In this document: in pieces, positions 61,535 through 64,000 of the stretch
Numbering within the stretch: the stretch's first letter is position 1
Layout of the letters: each line of letters opens with the position of its first letter
Origin: Tautonia sp040717455
GTDB lineage: Bacteria; Planctomycetota; Planctomycetia; Isosphaerales; Isosphaeraceae
Reading direction: 5' to 3'
Assembly: GCF_040717455.1 (NCBI RefSeq)
Contig: NZ_JBFEFH010000030.1
Location: 15,364 to 79,363 of the forward strand
Length of the DNA: 64,000 nt
Made by a program: the position numbers and the translations under genes
Notes under the pieces: generated by a model
What the model was told of the DNA's origin: nothing
The model's input: the letters and a program-made list of their open reading frames with translations, nothing else
Database searches by the model: none

Positions 61535-62821
61535 TCATCGGGCATTTTCCCCGGCGGAGGCCGCGGGGAGCGGGCCGAGGGAGCGGGCGTGGACAGCCTT
61601 GCGGCCGAGGCGCATGAACCTGCGAAGGGCCGCACCGCGGAGCCGGGCCAGGGGCTTCGGGCCGCGAATGGTCAGCGAGTCGATGTCGTCGCGGTGCTGG
61701 GTCAGGAGTTCGCATCCGTCGGCCGTCACCAGGACGGTGTCGGAGTGCCGGTAGCCCCCCCGGCCGTCGCCACCGCCCGACACGTAGATGCCCGGCTCGA
61801 CGCTGACGACCATGCCTTCGGAGAGCACGTCGTCGCTCCCCTCGGCCAGCCAGGGGGCCTCGTGGTTGCCGAGGCCGATCCCGTGCCCGAGGCGGTGGAG
61901 CCGGCATGCTTCGCCTTCGAAACTCCGGGCGCGGAGGAACTCGGTGACCGTGATGTCCAGCTCGCCGCACGGGAGGCCGGGGCGGATCGTCCGGAAGGCG
62001 AGTCGTCGCGCCTCGTTCATCGCCCCGAAGACGCGCCTCTGCTCGGCGTTCGGGGGGACGGTGAAGTAGGTGCGCTCGCTCTCGGCGGCATAGCCGTTGA
62101 TCCGGTGGAAGGCCAGGGCGACGTGAGGCCCCGGCCCGAGCCGGTCGTTCAGGTCAGGGATCGAGTGCGGTTGGGCGCTCCTCGGGGCGGCCCAGGTCGC
62201 CATCAGGACCCGGGTCGTGAGCGGCTCGAAGTCATCAAGGTCCCGGAGGATCGCCCGGGTGAGGCCGCCCGACTGGGCGAAACACTCCGCGGCCGTCGCC
62301 CCCCGGTATGAGGCGGCCAGGAGCCGCTCGACACCCCGGTCGGCATACCAGGCCGCCCGGCGGATCATCGCGACCTCGGCTGGCGACTTGACCAGGCGGA
62401 GCCGCTCGACGAGCGGGGCGACGACCAGGGCCTGATCGGGCATCTCATCGACGATGCCCAGCGGGAGGGTCGGCTCGACGCCGACCCGGTGCGCCGGCCC
62501 GATCAGTCCTCGGAGGACGTCGATCCACCGCCGGCCCTCGGGCGAGGGGGATTCCCGGTAGGTCCTGATCGCGCCGATGACGTGCCCGGCCTTGCGCATG
62601 TGCTGCTCGTCGAGGCGAGGGACGAGCAGCACCGGCTCCCGGCCTCCGGTCGGCTCGACCAGCAGGAAGAACGGCCGATCGAGGGGCTCGAAGCCCGACC
62701 CGGTCAGGTAGTAGATGCTGTCAAAAGAGGAGACCAGGAACAGGTCGAGTCCGGCCTCCGCGACCGCGTCCCGCAGGCGTCCAAGCCGCTCGCGGTGCTC
62801 ATCCGGGGGGATCCCGATCAT
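61535..62821 (-). CDS. M24 (Xaa-Pro aminopeptidase/creatinase-like) protein with altered metal site
   Basis: A 428-residue 'pita-bread' protein. The N-terminal domain has SSFDSIYYLTGSGFE; the catalytic domain has LGHGIGLGNHEAPWL and MVVSVEPGIYVSGGG. The usual metal ligands are incomplete: where family members read D-x-G-x(n)-GYxxDxTRT this protein reads LAFHRINGYAAESERTYF, and where Glu is expected near the end it reads GYRHSDTVLV. Only the His and one Glu are clearly kept. Creatinase and ectoine hydrolase are metal-poor relatives, so a non-peptidase hydrolase is possible. Its ATG overlaps the M20 gene stop (ATGA). Confidence 0.85.
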   Translation of the reverse strand: MIGIPPDEHRERLGRLRDAVAEAGLDLFLVSSFDSIYYLTGSGFEPLDRPFFLLVEPTGGREPVLLVPRLDEQHMRKAGHVIGAIRTYRESPSPEGRRWIDVLRGLIGPAHRVGVEPTLPLGIVDEMPDQALVVAPLVERLRLVKSPAEVAMIRRAAWYADRGVERLLAASYRGATAAECFAQSGGLTRAILRDLDDFEPLTTRVLMATWAAPRSAQPHSIPDLNDRLGPGPHVALAFHRINGYAAESERTYFTVPPNAEQRRVFGAMNEARRLAFRTIRPGLPCGELDITVTEFLRARSFEGEACRLHRLGHGIGLGNHEAPWLAEGSDDVLSEGMVVSVEPGIYVSGGGDGRGGYRHSDTVLVTADGCELLTQHRDDIDSLTIRGPKPLARLRGAALRRFMRLGRKAVHARSLGPLPAASAGENAR

Positions 62822-64000
62822 CGGCCAGCCTCCCCCGTCGTCGTCGATGGCCCGGCGACACCCGATGCCCCCGGGGCCGAGGCGTTCTGGATCAGCCGGG
62901 CGAGGAAACCGATCAGGGCGGCATAGTCGTCGACGGCGATCCGCTCGTCGGTGCCGTGGATCCGCTCCAGGTCGTCGGCGGTGACGCGGAGGGGGAGGAA
63001 GCGGTAGATGTCGTCGGCGATCGCCGCATAGTGGCGCGAGTCGGTCGCGACCATCGAGAGGCCCGGCGCGACGACCGAACCGGGGTAAACCTCGGCGATC
63101 GTCCGATGCAGCACCCCAAACCCGTCCGAGTCAACCGACGAGACCCTCGAGGGCTCCGAGAGCGTCGCCCGGAGCTGGCAGGAGACGCCCTCGCCGGCGA
63201 GGAGGGCCCGGATGCGGTCGAAGGCCGTCTCGGCGCTCTCGCCGGGCAGGAGCCGGACATTGACCGTCGCCGAAGCGCGGGCGGGCAGGACGTTGGGGGT
63301 CTCGCCGCCTCGGATGACGGTCGCCGCCCTCGTCGTGCGGATCAGGCCATTGAGCGACGGCTTGCCCGAGAACTGCCGGGCGATCAGGCCGCCTGCAAGC
63401 CAACGGTTGGCGAGTGCCACGCGGCGGGGCCAGGGCATCTCCGGCCCGAGGTAGTCGAGCATCGCCGCCGTGGCGCCGTCGATCCGGCTGGGGGACGGGT
63501 GGGCCTCGAGCCGGTCGATCGCCGAGCAGAGGCGGCCGACGGCCGTGTGGGGCGGCGGCATCGAGGAGTGCCCCTCCGGGCCGATCGCATGCAGATCGAC
63601 CGTGGCGTATCCCTTCTCGGCGATGCCGACGAAGGCCACCGGCGCGGCGATCCCGTCGATGATCCCCTCCGTCACCCCACCGCCCTCGTCCAGGACGAAT
63701 CGGAAGCGGACGCCGCGACGTCGCAGCTCCTGGGCGATCCGGAGGTTGCCCTCCCGGCCGCCGATTTCCTCGTCGTGCCCGAATGCGAGGTACACGTCGC
63801 TCGCCGGGCGGAAACCGTCGGACAGCAGCCGTTCGACGGCCTCCATCAGCCCGAGGACGCCGCATTTCACGTCGAGGGCGCCTCGGCCCCAGATGAAGCC
63901 GTCGGCCACGGTGCCCGAGAAGGGCGGGTAGGTCCAGTCGCCCTCCGTGCCTCGCTCGGCCCTGACCACGTCGAGGTGCGACATCAGCAGGATCGGCTTC
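62818..64000 (-). CDS. M20-family carboxypeptidase/aminoacylase-like (N-terminus outside window)
   Basis: The frame is open to the window edge, giving about 393 visible residues ending at 62818. KPILLMSHLDVV at the edge holds the first metal His, GRGALDVKCGVLGLMEA the bridging Asp, and AFGHDEEIGGREG the catalytic and metal Glu. FLPLRVTADDLERIHGTDERI near the C-terminus supplies the last metal His. The size and motifs match PM20D1/carboxypeptidase S-like M20 peptidases. It would cleave peptides or N-acyl amino acids. It is the first gene seen of the minus-strand run of four. Confidence 0.88.
   Translation of the reverse strand, partial: KPILLMSHLDVVRAERGTEGDWTYPPFSGTVADGFIWGRGALDVKCGVLGLMEAVERLLSDGFRPASDVYLAFGHDEEIGGREGNLRIAQELRRRGVRFRFVLDEGGGVTEGIIDGIAAPVAFVGIAEKGYATVDLHAIGPEGHSSMPPPHTAVGRLCSAIDRLEAHPSPSRIDGATAAMLDYLGPEMPWPRRVALANRWLAGGLIARQFSGKPSLNGLIRTTRAATVIRGGETPNVLPARASATVNVRLLPGESAETAFDRIRALLAGEGVSCQLRATLSEPSRVSSVDSDGFGVLHRTIAEVYPGSVVAPGLSMVATDSRHYAAIADDIYRFLPLRVTADDLERIHGTDERIAVDDYAALIGFLARLIQNASAPGASGVAGPSTTTGEAGR

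Overview
The window looks like part of a large extrachromosomal replicon (plasmid or chromid) of a high-GC planctomycete, probably of the Isosphaeraceae type. The planctomycete evidence is two DUF1559 prepilin-like proteins each paired with a small transthyretin-like lipoprotein, a PVC-type ThuA/haem c giant protein, a CRTAC1-like FG-GAP/ASPIC protein, a sulfatase, and small 'RLRSLMVAVAV' and 'NPYEAP' membrane proteins. The replicon evidence is a tandem iteron array and AT-rich stretch (25.2-25.7 kb) before a replication initiator, followed at 32.0-34.2 kb by palindromic parS-like sites and a parA-parB pair. No tRNA, rRNA, CRISPR array or intact insertion sequence was recognised.

Layout. 0-8 kb (minus strand): an Old-Yellow-Enzyme-type flavin/Fe-S oxidoreductase, two membrane-anchored dihaem c-type cytochromes and a four-helix membrane protein with overlapping reading frames, followed by a secreted alpha/beta hydrolase, a papain-like peptidase and a lipoprotein. 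8.6-10.2 kb: a sigma-54 activator upstream on the same strand. 10.7-13.5 kb (plus): DUF1559 protein, lipoprotein, sulfatase. 13.6-21.9 kb (minus): an HTH-EIIA regulator, dabA, dabB, a second antiporter-like subunit, and then a diadenylate cyclase fused to YbbR-like domains. This reads as a DAB-type inorganic-carbon uptake system beside a c-di-AMP synthase. 22.0-25.0 kb: a ribbon-helix-helix protein, a UMF1-type MFS transporter and small membrane proteins with a pair of inverted palindromic repeats.

25.2-34.2 kb is the replication/partition backbone. Between rep and par lie a KaiC-like double ATPase overlapping a hybrid histidine kinase, and a serine recombinase that seems to lack its catalytic serine.

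34.2-44.1 kb: a secreted prolyl-oligopeptidase-like hydrolase, an M13 metallopeptidase and a ketone-body/short-chain acid cassette (SDR, CoA-transferase, thiolase, GntP permease). 44.6-50.2 kb: the ThuA/haem c giant protein and a lactonase-like beta-propeller. 50.3-51.9 kb: a decayed remnant resembling the end of a nitrate transporter, next to a uroporphyrinogen-III synthase-like gene. 51.9-59.1 kb: a Tat-exported N,N-dimethylformamidase-like protein, the second DUF1559/lipoprotein pair and the CRTAC1-like protein. 59.4-64.0 kb (minus): an M20 peptidase (cut by the window end), an M24 protein with degraded metal ligands, a radical-SAM protein and a small membrane protein.

All functional calls rest on reading motifs, start sites and gene order; no database search was possible.
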